Positions 24,607 to 37,539 are shown, counted from the first letter of the stretch. The stretch: 64,000 nt of DNA from Triops longicaudatus (GCA_022885665.1 JAGQDJ010000074.1:124001-188000), one strand, 5' to 3'. Notes: a model not told the origin generated them from the sequence alone. A program made the numbers and translations.

Positions 24607-25373
24607 GAATCTAAAGTGCCGCAATTGCTTCGTACAATCATAGAATAGGACAACGATAGTATAGAAAGTCGATTTACGCAAATACGAAGTTGCCACGAAT
24701 TATGATATAATACGAAATGATAGACCTTACTTTCACAACAGCGGTAGAGCAACTGAATAGTGGAAGTGAAAACACGACCACATCTTAGAGGAAAGAATAT
24801 GCTGGAAGCACCAGTCACTTTTTTCTGGACTAATATTAGACTAATTACACGAATTATTAACGTGGTGGCGATTTCCAAGTTCACTAGGTGTAATGCAATG
24901 ACTCGTTATGGGTCCATAATGCTAAAGATGTCTAGGAAAGGCACAAAAAGCGATAAGGTAGACAAACTGGGAGCGCGTAATGCTCGTTACTAGTAACAAC
25001 GTGTTCTTTGGTGAGCGCAAACCATTAGTTTTGTCCATCTTAGATTATAATATTAGATACAAACCGATACCGATAAGTACAGTTCGCTTATTTTTTAACA
25101 AAATCGTGTGTGGTAAAGAATAAATAATGAATGTATTTTTGTCACGACGAAGCAATGTGGTGCATGGTTAAACATTGGTCGATCAAAATGGGCAAAAGTA
25201 GGTGTTGGTTAAACATCTATTGGTAACCATAATAATTTTTTATTTCTTTTAGTATTACGTGACTAAGCTTGACCCATAAAATGCTTAGCAAAGAGCATAC
25301 ACTCACGCTAGTTATCTAAAAATAAATCTCCCTATGCCACCAAAGTAAAATATGAAGAGCATATTTGTGACTG
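24607..25373. other. Spacer between genes F and G
   Basis: No recognised gene; presumably the promoter of F and the 3' flank of G. Confidence 0.5.
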
Positions 25374-28300
25374 CTAGTGAAAAAAGTAGTTAGTTTGGTT
25401 AGTTATAAGTGGCACAGGACGTGGTATTTCGTACCAAACTTTATGCTGTGGGAAATTTGCCTTCGGAGCCAACTGAACTCCACATTGATTGTGATCGGTG
25501 AGGGTGGCGCTGCCAGCGCGAGCGCCGTTCTTCCAAAACTTGTAACCAAAGAAGTAAATGACTTCGACAGCACTCAGCAAGCTAAAACCGACTCCGACAC
25601 CCAAAAGACCTCCTGCGGCAGCTTTATTTAAACGAATAAAATAAATAAATAGGGACAGTCATTTTCATCGTTTTGGAGAAGAAATGGGAGTTAACCTCAA
25701 ATGCTGGTTCAGCGCCATGTGCGACAGCCGACATGGTGATTTCAAGTTTTATCTTGGATACTGTGGCGTTCACTGTTACCCAACAGTCAAATTTCGTAGC
25801 TCCCCACCGTAATCCCTAAGATTCATTATTGGTAATAATGAAATCCCCTGCACCCAGCCTGTAGTAGTCAGTCCCTTTTTGACCTCCTTTTGAGCCAGAC
25901 CCATTTCTTCAGCATACAATTTGATTGTTGTAAATTTAAAGTTAGAGTTAGCACTAGAAGAGGAGTGTTTTTGTGTGATTTTGTCTTGGAGTTGTTGTAG
26001 TGTTGCTGTGAAGTGGAAGTTACGAGTAAACGGAGTTTGGAAAGGAGTAGAACGTAACCATACCAAGGAACGAGCTGCGTGCATAGAGTAACAATTTGAA
26101 CCTGCGAATTTAGACCAGTTGCATGGTTCGTCGTTCACTGCTTAGGCTCATGATTGTTACCATGATAAAGCGTGTCACGCAGCTCTTCCTGGTATCCAAG
26201 TTACAGTGGCAGAACCTAAACAACTTGGCCACACAATTGCGGCTGTCGGATAAAAGGCATTTTTTCGTCGCTACAGTGGCACACCTACCGGGGCAAGCGG
26301 TGAACCAGCATTTGAGATAACTCTTATAGCTTACCAATAAAATCCTGCCATTCGTAACGCAAGTTACTTGTGTACTTGATGTAGCGCGATCGCTTGAAGA
26401 ACACGTGAACCACCGAATAGCTGCAACGAAAGGTTCACCGTACAATATTTTTTTTCTATTTTGTCCTCTTAAACTGAGTTACTTTTTAAAGACGTTTGGG
26501 TACATTGAGGTGGGCAACATAGTATCGACAAAATTCACTGGGCGGACTGCGAATTCCGTGTTGTAGGTGACTTCCTGACAGGGTGGTCGACATTGACACA
26601 ATCTTACCAAGTCACCGGTGACGTTCACTGGTGAAGCAACGTCCTCGTTTAGAAACAAAAACTCACCCATAATCGTGAATTTTCTTACTTAGAACCTCTC
26701 TAACGCAGCCCATGTGTGCCAATCCGCAAACCGTAACGTCCCGGAGGAAAGGTGCCATATAAGGTTGTATGCATTGGCAGGTTTCTAACTGGAATTTTCC
26801 GAGACAGTCCATGATGCAGTTGTTGTAAGTGGGCGAAACGTTTAAACGAAGTTGATATTCGTCTTGGAACTTGCAATCGCGCTTGGTTTCCGGTACCGTT
26901 CGGACGTTTTCGTTGCTCTCCACTGATTCGGGCTCCACGGCCACGTCCAGTACTACTCCCGGTTCGACTTGCATTTTTAACGTGGGCCGGTAAGGATAGG
27001 TCTCGTGGTCGTGAATCAGAACCTGTGAAGAATAGAAAATTTGCCTTGTTATTTTCTTATTTTAAAGGTATGTGGTCACCAACATAATGGCCGTTATTCC
27101 CATTGGTCGTGTCGTTGTTTCGTGGGAGCAGGACGAGCTGTAAGCCAAAGCCTATACCCTTGTAGGCGGTTCTGTTGGCTGGTCCTTCTCCAGCAGCTTT
27201 GTTAGGGAAGTTGAATGCGCAACAAGAACCCAAAGGTGTCAGTATAGTGCGCATTTGTTTCTGGCATCCATGTTGGCCTTTCCAAGTGCAGTTCACTACG
27301 ATATCCTCACATTTCGGTGCTACCTAAAAAGCACAAATATTTTTTATTTCATTTTATTTATTTATTATTATTATTATTATTATTTTGTGTCAAAAGCTTA
27401 TTTGAAATAGTCTTACTTCAAGCGTGACCTTGGTGAAGCCAATTGTGTGATTTTCAAAGTAAGCTCTTAGGTTCGAAATTTCGTTACTAAAAGCGTCAGG
27501 GATAGCCTGAGATTCGTCCAAGTTCAAACTCAGTCCTATTGCTCCATTTATCAGCCGTTTATCTAATGGTGACCTATTTTTTACGTCAATGAATGACCTA
27601 AGGGTGGTTGGTAAAAAGAGATACGGTAAAACGGGGTTATTCTGAACATTTTAAGGGAAAGGCTCCTCAGCTAAGCATCGCAACAAGCTAAGCAAATGGC
27701 CAAGCTGATCCACGTTAAGAATATCAAGAAGAAATTTTGTGCAAAACTATTATTTCTGAAATTTTGTGCAGTTTCTGTTTCCGTTCAAGCTGTTCCTACG
27801 TCGGGTAACACTCACACATACTACACGCAAATAAGACTCAGTATTTTATTCGATTTTTTTTACAGTTTTCTTTAAAAAATGTTGCCTTTTTGCTAAAAAA
27901 TTAGCCGAAGTAAGCAAGAAAAAAGTGCGTTTTTTTGTTCAGAATAACCCCGTTTTACAACAAATAAAAAAAATAAGATTAGCAATTGCAATTGTACAAA
28001 AATTTTACGTGTAATTTAGGATGAGAGGGTCCAATTTCTTGGACAAGATTTGGTTTTGGGGGCAAATTGTCACGGCAGGAAAAAGGATGTTTCCGATGGG
28101 TTCGTTGCGAGTTTCAACCGTCGTGATAATCGGCTTCTCATCCCAGCTTTTGTAAATCTGAATCACGAAGTAGATCGAGGCTGATAAGCCAGCTAGAAAA
28201 GCTAGCGTCCAAAACGCTCTTCCGAAGAAAAAAATAATAATAAATGAAAGATAATTTTCCGGCAATTTCTCATTTCTTACTTTTCGACTTTATTCGATTC

Positions 28301-28423
28301 TTTCTGCGCTGTATATTTTAGTCCATGCAGAGAAGTATCTTGCAGAAATCTTTCGATTGCAACCACACGCTCTGCGATCACTTCCTGTGAACTATGTCTG
28401 CGAAAACTGTGATGCTTCGACAT
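25374..28423 (-). CDS. DEG/ENaC (pickpocket-like) channel subunit, gene G, frame doubtful at exon 5/6
   Basis: Exons 28423-28281, 28218-28009, 27573-27417, 27323-27084, 27022-26689, about 26643-26483, 26420-26335 and 25621-25374. HG motif at 33-34 (DTSLHGLKY). TM1 in exon 2 (AFWTLAFLAGLSASIYFV). Exon 4 reads LTPLGSCCAFNF, with Ser for the usual Tyr. Exon 6 has CQCRPPCQE. TM2 has GGLLGVGVGFSLLSAVE. The good donor GTAAG after exon 5 leaves one base (phase 1), but the only nearby AG acceptors before exon 6 enter in phase 0, so the strong donor breaks the frame. A weak donor six bases upstream (GTTCTA, phase 0) would rescue it with a 51-nt intron and lose two codons. The exon 4 donor (GTTGGT) is also poor. 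Intron 7 is 713 nt and intron 2 holds a MITE-like element. This may be a live gene, a decaying one, or an assembly error. Confidence 0.75.
27626..27958. mobile_element. MITE-like element in intron 2 of gene G
   Basis: A perfect 22-nt inverted repeat beginning GTAAAACGGGGTTATTCT bounds about 333 nt (left arm 27626-27647, right arm 27937-27958). No coding capacity and no clear target-site duplication. It lengthens intron 2 of G to 435 nt; the same intron is 65 nt in A and D. Confidence 0.75.
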
Positions 28424-30189
28424 CTTAATATAATACGTATACGTAACTCCGTGCAAGCAGCCTGACTTTCACCAACGTTGTTGAACGACTACTTAAGAGT
28501 TCCAAAGAAAGGTACAACGAAGGCTAGCTTGTGGCGGAACACTACTGCTTAATTCATTACACCGTTGCCAAACAACTATGAGGAATTATTTTTCTTGCTG
28601 TCGTTTAACGCGCCATTCTAGTGTCACCTCTTAATGTGAATTAAGCGCTTCCGTGACAAGTTTTTGTCCGCGCACGCTGACGGCCTGTCCGTTCGTGTCT
28701 TTCTTCATAGTTTCAAAGTTTCAATTAGCTGAACACCGTTTTGTCAAGCTGACTTACGAGCATCGTAGTCAATTTTTTAAGTAGGGAGCTTCAATGGTAA
28801 AAAGAAGCAGAAATGGCTCATAAAGCCTGTTAAATTCGTCCTGACAATCCAAAGCGTCACCATCCGCAGTAAGTGCTTTCCATGGAGACCAGCGCTAGGT
28901 CAACAAACAAACCTTATGATACTAAGTAGCTTCGATTTTTTAAAAAAGAATAGATGGGCATTTACAGCATTCATTACCTTTGTTAGAGCGTTAAAATAAT
29001 TAGAAGTCTGTGTAGAGTTTATTTTATTGTGACTGCCGACATGTTTCAACGTGTCGAGTTTCGGCAGACGTAATGATCGGCTTCTCTTCGCAAGATCAGT
29101 AGATTTGAAGTATGAAGTAGATAGCAAACGACAGCCAGTTAGGAAAGCTAGCGCCTTAAATGCCCTGAAGGTACAACATACGTGTTAAAGTACATTACAT
29201 TCAAACTGTTACTTTGAACGCTTTTCGTGACGATTTTCATTCATTTATAAAGAAACAAAAGTAACAGAAATTTACACAAAATTTGGTAGAAGTTAATAGT
29301 AACTAAAACTATTTCCAAGAAATTAAAGATTATTTATTTCTACTAAAAATAATTTCATTATATTATGAATTTTTATTATATTAGTTTTTATTTAGCTTTT
29401 CGTTGCATAACACTTAAATTACACAACTTAGTGTAAACCTTGACAGTGACCTGATCTGGGCCAGTGTGGTGGAGCAACTATCAATACTTTAGGGGTGTTA
29501 GTAAGGTAGCCTTGCTATTTTGGGACGACGCGGTTATATAAATTAAATTATACAACGCCTTTCCAAGCAATTTTCTAGCGAGTCATACAAAGTATTACCT
29601 TTGATCCATTCCTTGCCCTTGTGTGTGTAAAACACGTTTAGGTATCTTTTTTTACCATACAAAGTGACCTTTTGGTCTCATTATAAGTGTGCGTTACACC
29701 TAGCTAGTTACAAACTTTAAAGGATTCCATTAGTCGATGGTAAATATGAGGGTTTTACTTAAGGTCCTCGGTATTTTTTTATAAATAGACTGGCGAGTAC
29801 AACAAATGGATATTGTACATGCCAGGTTTGGCTTTCCAGAAAGGTGAAGTCATTAATTACTATTGTTTCCCAACAGTGACTCTTTGCTTTCGATTCAAAT
29901 TACTGTTAATGAAAACAGCATCCAATTTCGAATTCGCGTTTTGGCCCTCGCACTCGATCACATAACACTTGAAGGTGCCTAGAAACGAAGATACACCGAT
30001 TTTCTTTCTTTTTTATTTATTTGTTGCTATAGTGAACTGCTTTATTTATTTATTTATTTGTTAACTGCTTATTTGGGTAAAGTGCTGTCTGATTTTTTTT
30101 TTAAATAAGAATGAGCTTGGTGAACGAAATGTACGAAGGTCTTTAGACATTGTATTGTAATCCTATTAGGGTTACTGTATTAGAGTGCA
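28424..30189. other. Spacer between genes G and H, with one exon relic
   Basis: At 1.8 kb this gap is longer than most spacers in the array. It contains the relic exon at 29046-29164. The spacing would accommodate a lost gene copy. Nothing else is recognised. Confidence 0.5.
29046..29164 (-). pseudogene. Relic of a channel exon 2 between genes G and H
   Basis: Read on the minus strand, an intact-looking acceptor (CTTCAG) is followed by AFKALAFLTG. After a frame change it continues with LSFAIYFILQIY, a TGA stop, then SCEEKPIITSAETR. This matches exon 2 of the array (gene G: AFWTLAFLAGLSASIYFV, then EKPIITTVETR). The frameshift, the stop and the loss of the conserved Trp show it is dead. Immediately downstream a short YFNALTKVMNAV string recalls the end of exon 3, but that is weak. 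No other exons of this copy are found. Confidence 0.8.
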
Positions 30190-33052
30190 TTAGAACTCAT
30201 TCTGCATTACTGCCAGAAAGGGTTTTGAAAAATTCCGACGTAAAAAGATTTGGTGTGGGAAGTAGTTCTCGTTTGTCGTCAATCTGTCGAGTGATATTTC
30301 GTTTAGGGGCTTAACGGGAGGTTCTTGTCGCGGTCCAGTATTCCAGCACTTGTAGCACAAGAAATAAATTACTTCCACTGCAGACAGTAGACTAAACCCA
30401 ACTCCGACTCCTAGTAATCCTCCCGCGGCAGCTAGAAAATATTCCAAAAAATATAAACAAACAGTTGGAAGTAAAAAAAAAATTAAAAAATTTTTATTTT
30501 GTACCTATGAAATCTTCCCATTGGTACCGCAAACTGCGTTTGTATTTGGTAAACCGCGAATCTTTGAAAAAGACGTGGACCACAGCGAAGCTGTAATGGC
30601 GTCAGTTAGTGCGTTAAATCATTCCGAGCTCAGTTTTACTTCCGAAGAGGATTGTTTTTCACATCCGAGGATTTAAACGTCAGATCCAGGAAAGTCATAT
30701 TACGAAGGGTACTTTCTACGTTGTAACTTATTTCTTCACAAGGCGGCCGGCATTGACACACAATGTCCAAATCCTCCATAACTTCCACTACGACAGCAAT
30801 TTATTATTTAAAAAAATCCTGCTGTTTGTCAAATTTATCGCTTTTTTGGAAATTTTAAGATTTATAATGAATTTGTAATGTAACTTAAAAACGAGTCCAA
30901 TAGAATTCCGTTCGAATAACTGAAAACAGAAGAAATTTTCGGTATCGCTCATTTTTTCTCATCAAACGCTTTTTATTTAAATTTACGTAAAATCTATTAG
31001 CTTGCCAAAAAAGTGTTCATTGTAATGAGATTTTACTCCTAATGTGTTTATTGTTAGTTTCAATTCGATAAGGACGTAAGCGTATCTCGTCGTTATTTTT
31101 ACTGTTCGTGATTTCTGGCTCGTACGTAATATTCGTACATAACGTAAATATATTTAGCAAGTAGTGATTGGTAAATGTATGAATTTTATCCATTTCCTTG
31201 GTTTATAAAAAAATATTTATTTTGGATTATGGTTACGGTAGAAAAAAAAAGTAAAAATTACTCTTCGGGCAGAAATAATTTCTTCAGCTTACTGAGAGTT
31301 TTTTGAAGGCAGTGAGTTTCTCGCAGGCCGCACATGTGAGCACTAGCATTCATTGTTTGCATATAACCTTGTACACACTTGCATCTCGCCTCTTGGTTCT
31401 TGTAAAAACAGTCCAGAATGCAGTTTTCGTAAGTGTGCGGTAATTTCAATCCTAGCCGGTACTCGTCTTCAAAGAAGCAATCGCGTTTGGTACGAGAAAC
31501 AGATCTTAAACCGTCATCGCTTGCAGTAAGTACCGGCTGGACGGCCAGGTTCATGATTTCGCCCGGTCCGACTTGCATTTCTGAAGAAGGCCGGTACGGG
31601 TAAGTGTAATGATCGTGTACCAGCACCTAATATGCTTGATAGAAATTAAGTTTTTGGATTTCTTGTGATCACTACCATACTTTGTGGCCTAAACCTTGCG
31701 ACATATTCAATTTGTCCGAATTGAGTGGATGAATTACGAGCCGCAGGCCGAAACCTTTGCCTTTGTACGCGGTGCTGCGTAATTCCGCGTCGTGATGGGT
31801 TAGGTTAGGAAAGTTAAACGCACAACAGTAACCCATTGGCGTCAAAACGGTAGAAAGACTGTTTTTACAGTTTTCTTTGTGTTTCCAAGTACAGTCAATC
31901 ACCATATCACTGCAATTCGGAGCTACCTGGTTTAATATTTTTGTGGATTAAAGCTATATTTTTAAGTATTCAATTATTTGTATTTGTATACATTGCAAAC
32001 AAATAAAAATAATTATAATTTTTAATAAATAATTACAAATATAAAATAAATTAAGAAAGAAAAAAGGATAAAAAACAAAAAAAAAAGAAATATAAGTGCA
32101 TTCTGTGAAAGCTTACGTATTTCGTGGCATCGGCCAATGATACTGACGCGTTGTCAAAGAATTCAGCCAGTTTTGCAAGCTCTTCATTCAGTTGTCTACC
32201 GAGTTTAGGGTCTGTTTCGTCAAATTCCAAAGCTAGCTGCAAAGCCATGAGCAAATCCTGGTGTATTATGGATGCATTGCTTGAAAGACTAAAGTTAAAC
32301 ACATTAATCCTGAAGCAAAGTTAAATTAGCTACAATGAGATGCTTTAGACTTCAAAGAAATGCAAACTAAAACAAATTTCAGTATTTTTGTTACTAACAA
32401 GAAAGATGAAGATTTTTTCATAGGTTTAAAAATCTGAGTTTAATTAGAAGCTGAATTAAGCTTTATTGGGAGCTGAACAATCTTAATAAGAATTTTTCTG
32501 CAAATTACCGCTTAAAATCTTCATTGAACTTATCCTTCAGTATCTCCAGTTTCCACAATAAAATTTGCTGCGTTGGACACAGAGTTACGGCCGGGAATTT
32601 GATACTTTTGATCGGTTCCTTGGTACTGTCCACTGTCATCACAATAGGGTTATCTTCCCAAGTGGTGTACACTTTGGCGACAAAGAAGACCGAGGCCGAT
32701 AAACCAGCCAGGAACACCAAAGCCCAAAATGCTCTTAAAAAATACAATAAAATTGAATTGTGATTCTTCTTTATGCTATAATTCAAGTATTTCGTGATAC
32801 ATTACTTCAACGTCAGAGATTTAACTGGAAGTTGTTATTAAAAACAATAAGAAGAAGAAGAAAAAAAAGAAGAAGAAATTCTAATAGTAGAAGTAAATTA
32901 TGTACGAAAAAATAATACTTTTCGCATCCGCTGGACTGCTTCTGGGCCAAGTACTTTAATCCATGCAAAGACGTGTCTTGAAAAAATCCTTGAGTTAGTT
33001 CCCAGCGATGGGCACTATTTCTACGAGCAAAGTTGTGACTTGTCTGCTCCAT
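30190..33052 (-). CDS. DEG/ENaC (pickpocket-like) sodium channel subunit, gene H
   Basis: Exons 33052-32919, 32733-32509, 32309-32117, 31926-31681, 31626-31293, 30787-30640, 30590-30505 and 30431-30190 give 535 residues. HG motif at 30-31 (DTSLHGLKYL). TM1 in exon 2 (AFWALVFLAGLSASVFFV). Exon 2 is five codons longer than usual at its 3' end and exon 3 is nine codons longer than in D. Exon 3 has LALEFDETD. Exon 4 has LTPMGYCCAFNF and is two codons longer than in A-G. Exon 5 has CKCVQGYMQ. Exon 6 has CQCRPPCEE. TM2 has GGLLGVGVGFSLLSAVE, G-F-S near 467-469. Closest to gene I in exons 2, 4 and 5. Intron 5 (30788-31292) is long and AT-rich. Confidence 0.93.
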
Positions 33053-34120
33053 AGTTGAGCCTCGATAGTCGCAGAATAGTTATTGTATAACAAATTTTGA
33101 ATGGCTTTGCTAAGCAACAGTGGGCGGTGACTGAATACTGAAGGTAACGGATGGTTACGAAATTATAGGTTCGTCATGGAATAGCACTGTACCTATAATA
33201 TACAGTCAGGTCATACTGTTTAGAAACAGTATGACCTGACTGTATATTTGCGTTTACTTGATGTTTCGCGAGGGTAATACTTAGCTTTGAATTCATGGGA
33301 ATATAAACGTCCTATAGCGAGGTAATAGGCAGCACTTTATTGCATGAGAAGTGTAACGAAGAGAATATAGGGTGTGTGTAACGAAGAAAGAAGGCTCTCA
33401 TGCTTGTGACTTTGCCGGGAACGAAACAGGTCGATTTTGATAAGAATCCTCTGTCCTACATGGGCAGGTCATTTTTAGAGGTTCCGTGGACTATATTCGA
33501 AATGTAGTCACGAATGCGTCTTAAATTAGTGGGAGGGACACTTTTATGGAGGGTTCAAGGAGTTTCATAGCCTAAGGCAATATCCATTGTCATCTGAAAG
33601 AAATATTGATAGTTTTATTCCTTATGTCTAATGCGTTATTAATTATTCAAGAAAAATTTTAGTATTTTACCAGACCAAGGGATTCAAAGCAGACTGATTT
33701 AAATCAATCATCATAAATTTAGTTTGCGATTTAATTGATTTTTGATTTAAAGATTGTATTGAATTTAAATTGCGAATTTGGAATAAGCGAATTTTGTTAA
33801 ACAAGGAGTGGTCCTATTGACAGACAAAATGTGTAAAAAAATCTTGGCTCTTGTATTTTGTGCATTACAGTTATCTAAAGTGAACATATTCCTTTATCTA
33901 AACAGTATAGTTTCCTGTCATCTCCTTCAGTGATCTTACCACGAAAAATCAACCTATCCTATCTTCAAACCTACCCTAATCACAACGCAGGGACCATCGC
34001 CTGTCTACTCATACCAAATTCTCCACAAAGATAAGCTCCACTTCTTATTGTTTGACTGGAGGAATTATCAAGGAAAACGTGTTATTTCAGCACGAGAATG
34101 AAACTGTTATCTGGAACTGT
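33053..34120. other. Spacer between genes H and I
   Basis: No recognised gene. It contains the perfect hairpin at 33197-33248. Confidence 0.5.
33197..33248. repeat. Perfect inverted repeat with 25-nt arms
   Basis: Arms 33197-33221 and 33224-33248 are exact complements with a 2-nt spacer. The outer part reads TATACAGTCAGGTCATACTG. A TA followed by CAGT is typical of Tc1/mariner termini, so this may be two inverted ends joined with almost nothing between them. The mobile-element origin is an inference. Confidence 0.85.
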
Positions 34121-37100
34121 TTATTTGTAGAAATTTTCGTAAAATGTCGCCCACGTTTGCAGAGGTGAATCGTAAATAGGAAGGATGGGAGTTTTGGGTT
34201 TTGAACTCGATTTGAAGCACCTGTAGCAAACGAAATAGATCACTTCTACGGCTGACAGTAAACTAAACCCAACACCGACGCCCAGCAATCCTCCCGCTGC
34301 AGCTAAATTGCCACATAAACTTTAAGAATTTATCATATTATTATACGCTATTTCACATTTACCAATAAAATCTTCCCAGTGGTACCGGAGGCTGCGTTTG
34401 TACTTGGTAAAACGCGACTCTTTGAAAAAGACGTGAACCAGGGCATAACTGCAATAAAACGAGTTCATTTCTGTGTGAATTTCTATTAGTTAAGTTTATT
34501 GTTTACTTGCGTAAACTCGTATTGTCGTAGCTAGACAGCTGCTGCGTGATATCCAGGAAAGTCATGTTGCGCAGAGTATGTTCAGTGCTGTAAATCGTTT
34601 CCTCGCAAGGAGGCTGGCAATGGCAAGTGTCTTCCAAATTTTCCATAACGTCCACTTCAAAGGAAAGGAATTGTGTACTAAAACTGAGCATTCCCAATAA
34701 ATGTATTTAATTTACTTCTAAATAAAATTACACCTAAGGCGCTTTCGGGTGAAAAACACACGACTAGTCAGGTAATATAAAAAAATAGCTCGATATTTCA
34801 GAAAAACTTTCCAACAGTAATGTAAAGGACCATTAAGTCTAGTGCAAATCGAAACGCTTTTTGCGAAATATTGCTTGATAAATTTTCAAAATAGAACCAA
34901 ATTTTCATATTTGTTACCGCAAAATATTTGTAAAAATTGGATTCGATTTGTTCTAGATTATTTTTGTAACAAATTTTCATCGAAAAACAAGGTTGCGATC
35001 CGACAATTAGTTTTCGACTTATGACTAGCTTTTCCCAATTTCCGTTCTTGTGATATACAAACGTTAGATGGCGTGGGGAGCCAATGGAAAAATGCATTGA
35101 GCTTGCATTGCCACCTATAGGACTGCGTGGTCCCCAACTCAGGTGCACCGTCACCTTACAATGATAGCTTTAAGCTTTTTCTTCAATTCCTACATTTGAG
35201 AATATTTCTTTTAATTTCTAAATATGAAAAATTAAAAATGTAATTCTCTATAACCTCAGTTATTACTTCTAAAGAGTAAGAATCTAAATCAATCTAACAA
35301 AATGTAAATAAAGAATCTGATGATTAATTGGGAATGAATACCCTCAAAAATTAAAATTCTGAAATTTCAGGCCTGAGTTTAACAAAATCCATTGGATGCT
35401 AGTAATTTCATGCCTTAAGTTTCAGTTGTGCATTACGTTGTTGGCACAAATGCAATTTGCTGCTTACTGAGCGTCCGGTGGAGGCAGGCAATTTCTCGAA
35501 GGCCACAGATTTTCGCCTGAGGGTTGAAAGCTTGGATGTAACCCTGTACACAATTGCATTTGGCTAGTTGCTGCTCATGAAAACAGTCCAGAATGCAATT
35601 GTCATAAGTCTGCGGTAATTCCAGTCCCAACCGGTACTCGTCAACAAAGGAGCAATCGCGTTTGGTGCGGGAAACGGACCGTAAACCGTCCTCACTTTCA
35701 ATAAACACTGGTTGGACGGCCACGTTCAGTATTTCTCCCGGTCCAACCTGCATTTCTAAAGAAGGCCGGTACGGGTACGTGTAATGGTTGTGTACCAACA
35801 CCTATTTTTTATTTATTTTTATCAGTTATTTTTTATTTATTTTTTTATTTAGTTTTATTATTTTTTTTATTTTAATTATTTTAATATATTTTTATTGATT
35901 TATTTTTTTCGAATTTTTAGTGATTTTTTCTTTACCTTGTGGCCTAAATCTTGCGTGTTATTCAATTCGTCGTTGTTCTGCGGATGAATAACCAGTTGTA
36001 AGCCAAAACCTTTGCCTTTGTACGCTGTGCTGTGCAGTTTAGGAGCACGATCATTTAAATTCGGAAAGTTAAACGTGCAGCAAAAACCCATAGGTGTTAA
36101 AATCGTCCTCATTTGAGTGGCACAATTATGATTGTTCTTCCAAGCGCAGTCGATAATCATGTCGCTACAGTTTGGTGCGACCTTTTTTTGTTAAAAAATA
36201 ACTTATTGAAGAATATAATAAAAATTATGAATACGAGTAATTTATACAATATATTTAAAAAATGGACGCTAACAGTCTGCTTACGAAATGCATAGCGTCT
36301 GCATATGATACGTTTGCAGTATCAAAGAAGGCTGTTATCTGCGTTAAAACGTTTTCCGGCACCTTACTGAATTTCGGTTCACTTTCGTCAAATTCCAGTC
36401 CGTGTTTTAAAGCCGCGATCATTTGCTGTTCTGTTATTGCTGAATTACCACTCAAGCTGTATCAATAAAAGATATTTACAAATAGTATTTCAACCATTCA
36501 CTGTTTGAAATAGCTTACTAGTGCAAGCTTTTAAGCTCAGTAGATACTTTTGAAAGAAAAGACAGCTATTTTCGTTTGGTTAAAATTTTTAGTTTATGTG
36601 TCAAGATAAACAGCATAGTTTTTCACTTTTTTTCAGTGCGATTTGACTTGTGATTTTAGTAATTTAATTTCTTTTCATTTAATATTATTGAATTTTAATT
36701 TATCAATTTAACACGATTTTATTTAGTATCTCACCTTAATTGGTTGTGTAACGGTTGTGCTTTACGTAGCAAGATTTGCTGTGTTGGACACAAAGTCACG
36801 GCCGGGAACTTGATGCCTTTAATCGGTTCGTTGGTACTTTCCACTGTCATCACGATAGGGTTGGAGTGCCAAGTGGTGTACACTTTCGTGACGAAGTAAA
36901 TCGAGACGGATAAGCCGGCTAGGAACACCAAAGCCCAGAATGCTCTTCGTACACAGAATCACAGATTGATCTACTTACTTAAAAAAATTCTTTTAAATAG
37001 AGTTACTTTTCGTATTTATTTGAGTTTTTCTGGGCCAGGTAACGTAAACCGTGCAAGGACGTGTCTTGCAGAAATCCTTGCGTAAGCTGCCAACGATATG

Positions 37101-37143
37101 ACAGACTATTTCTGCGGAGCACCTTAGGGCTAAACTTCTCCAT
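34121..37143 (-). CDS. DEG/ENaC (pickpocket-like) sodium channel subunit, gene I
   Basis: Exons 37143-37007, 36944-36735, 36456-36285, 36181-35936, 35801-35468, 34654-34507, 34448-34363 and 34302-34121 give 504 residues, the shortest copy. HG motif at 31-32 (DTSLHGLRYL). TM1 in exon 2 (AFWALVFLAGLSVSIYFV). Exon 3 has HGLEFDESE. Exon 4 reads LTPMGFCCTFNF. Exon 5 has CNCVQGYIQ. Exon 6 has CHCQPPCEE. TM2 has GGLLGVGVGFSLLSAVE, G-F-S near 456-458. The C-terminal tail after TM2 is short and ends in ATFYENFYK. The last exon sits in a stretch where no Met-initiated frame exists, so it is easily overlooked. Sister of H by exons 2, 4 and 5. Intron 5 is over 800 nt. Confidence 0.93.
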
Positions 37144-37539
37144 CTTTGAGCACCAACAGTATTGCCAGTCTTCAACAGAATAAGTCGTTTAACTTTTACA
37201 AAACCTTTTAGTCGCAAGGAAAGTGAAAAGCCGTTTCAGCAATGCGAGGAAGTAATATTCTCAAGGTTAATGTAATCCTCTTGCGAAATACCGTGAAATG
37301 TCCCAATCTACTTTGAACAAAGGTGGTTCCGGATCGTCCTAGTACATTACTCTGTCGCTTGGAGGAGGTACCAACAAAAGGATAAATCTTGTGAGGGACA
37401 CTAATGCCTGTAATTTCATTAGTATTAAATTAGTGAAGCAATATCCCAAGCTTGCAAAGGTATAGGCTTTTGTAGGTGGATATCATAGACTTATGTAATG
37501 TTGCACTCTGAAACGGTGACTTTTTGCTCCAATATAAAA
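37144..37539. other. Spacer between genes I and J
   Basis: A short gap of about 400 nt that must hold the promoter of I and the 3' end of J. No coding signal recognised. Confidence 0.5.

Noticed and set aside
25776..26445. Minus-strand frames of 111-120 residues in intron 7 of gene G
   Set aside because: No recognisable domain; the second overlaps exon 7 in the wrong frame. Could be an unrecognised element, but there is no support.
28900..29030. Exon-3-like string YFNALTKVMNAV downstream of the relic exon 2
   Set aside because: Only a dozen residues and no acidic FDE motif; could be chance.
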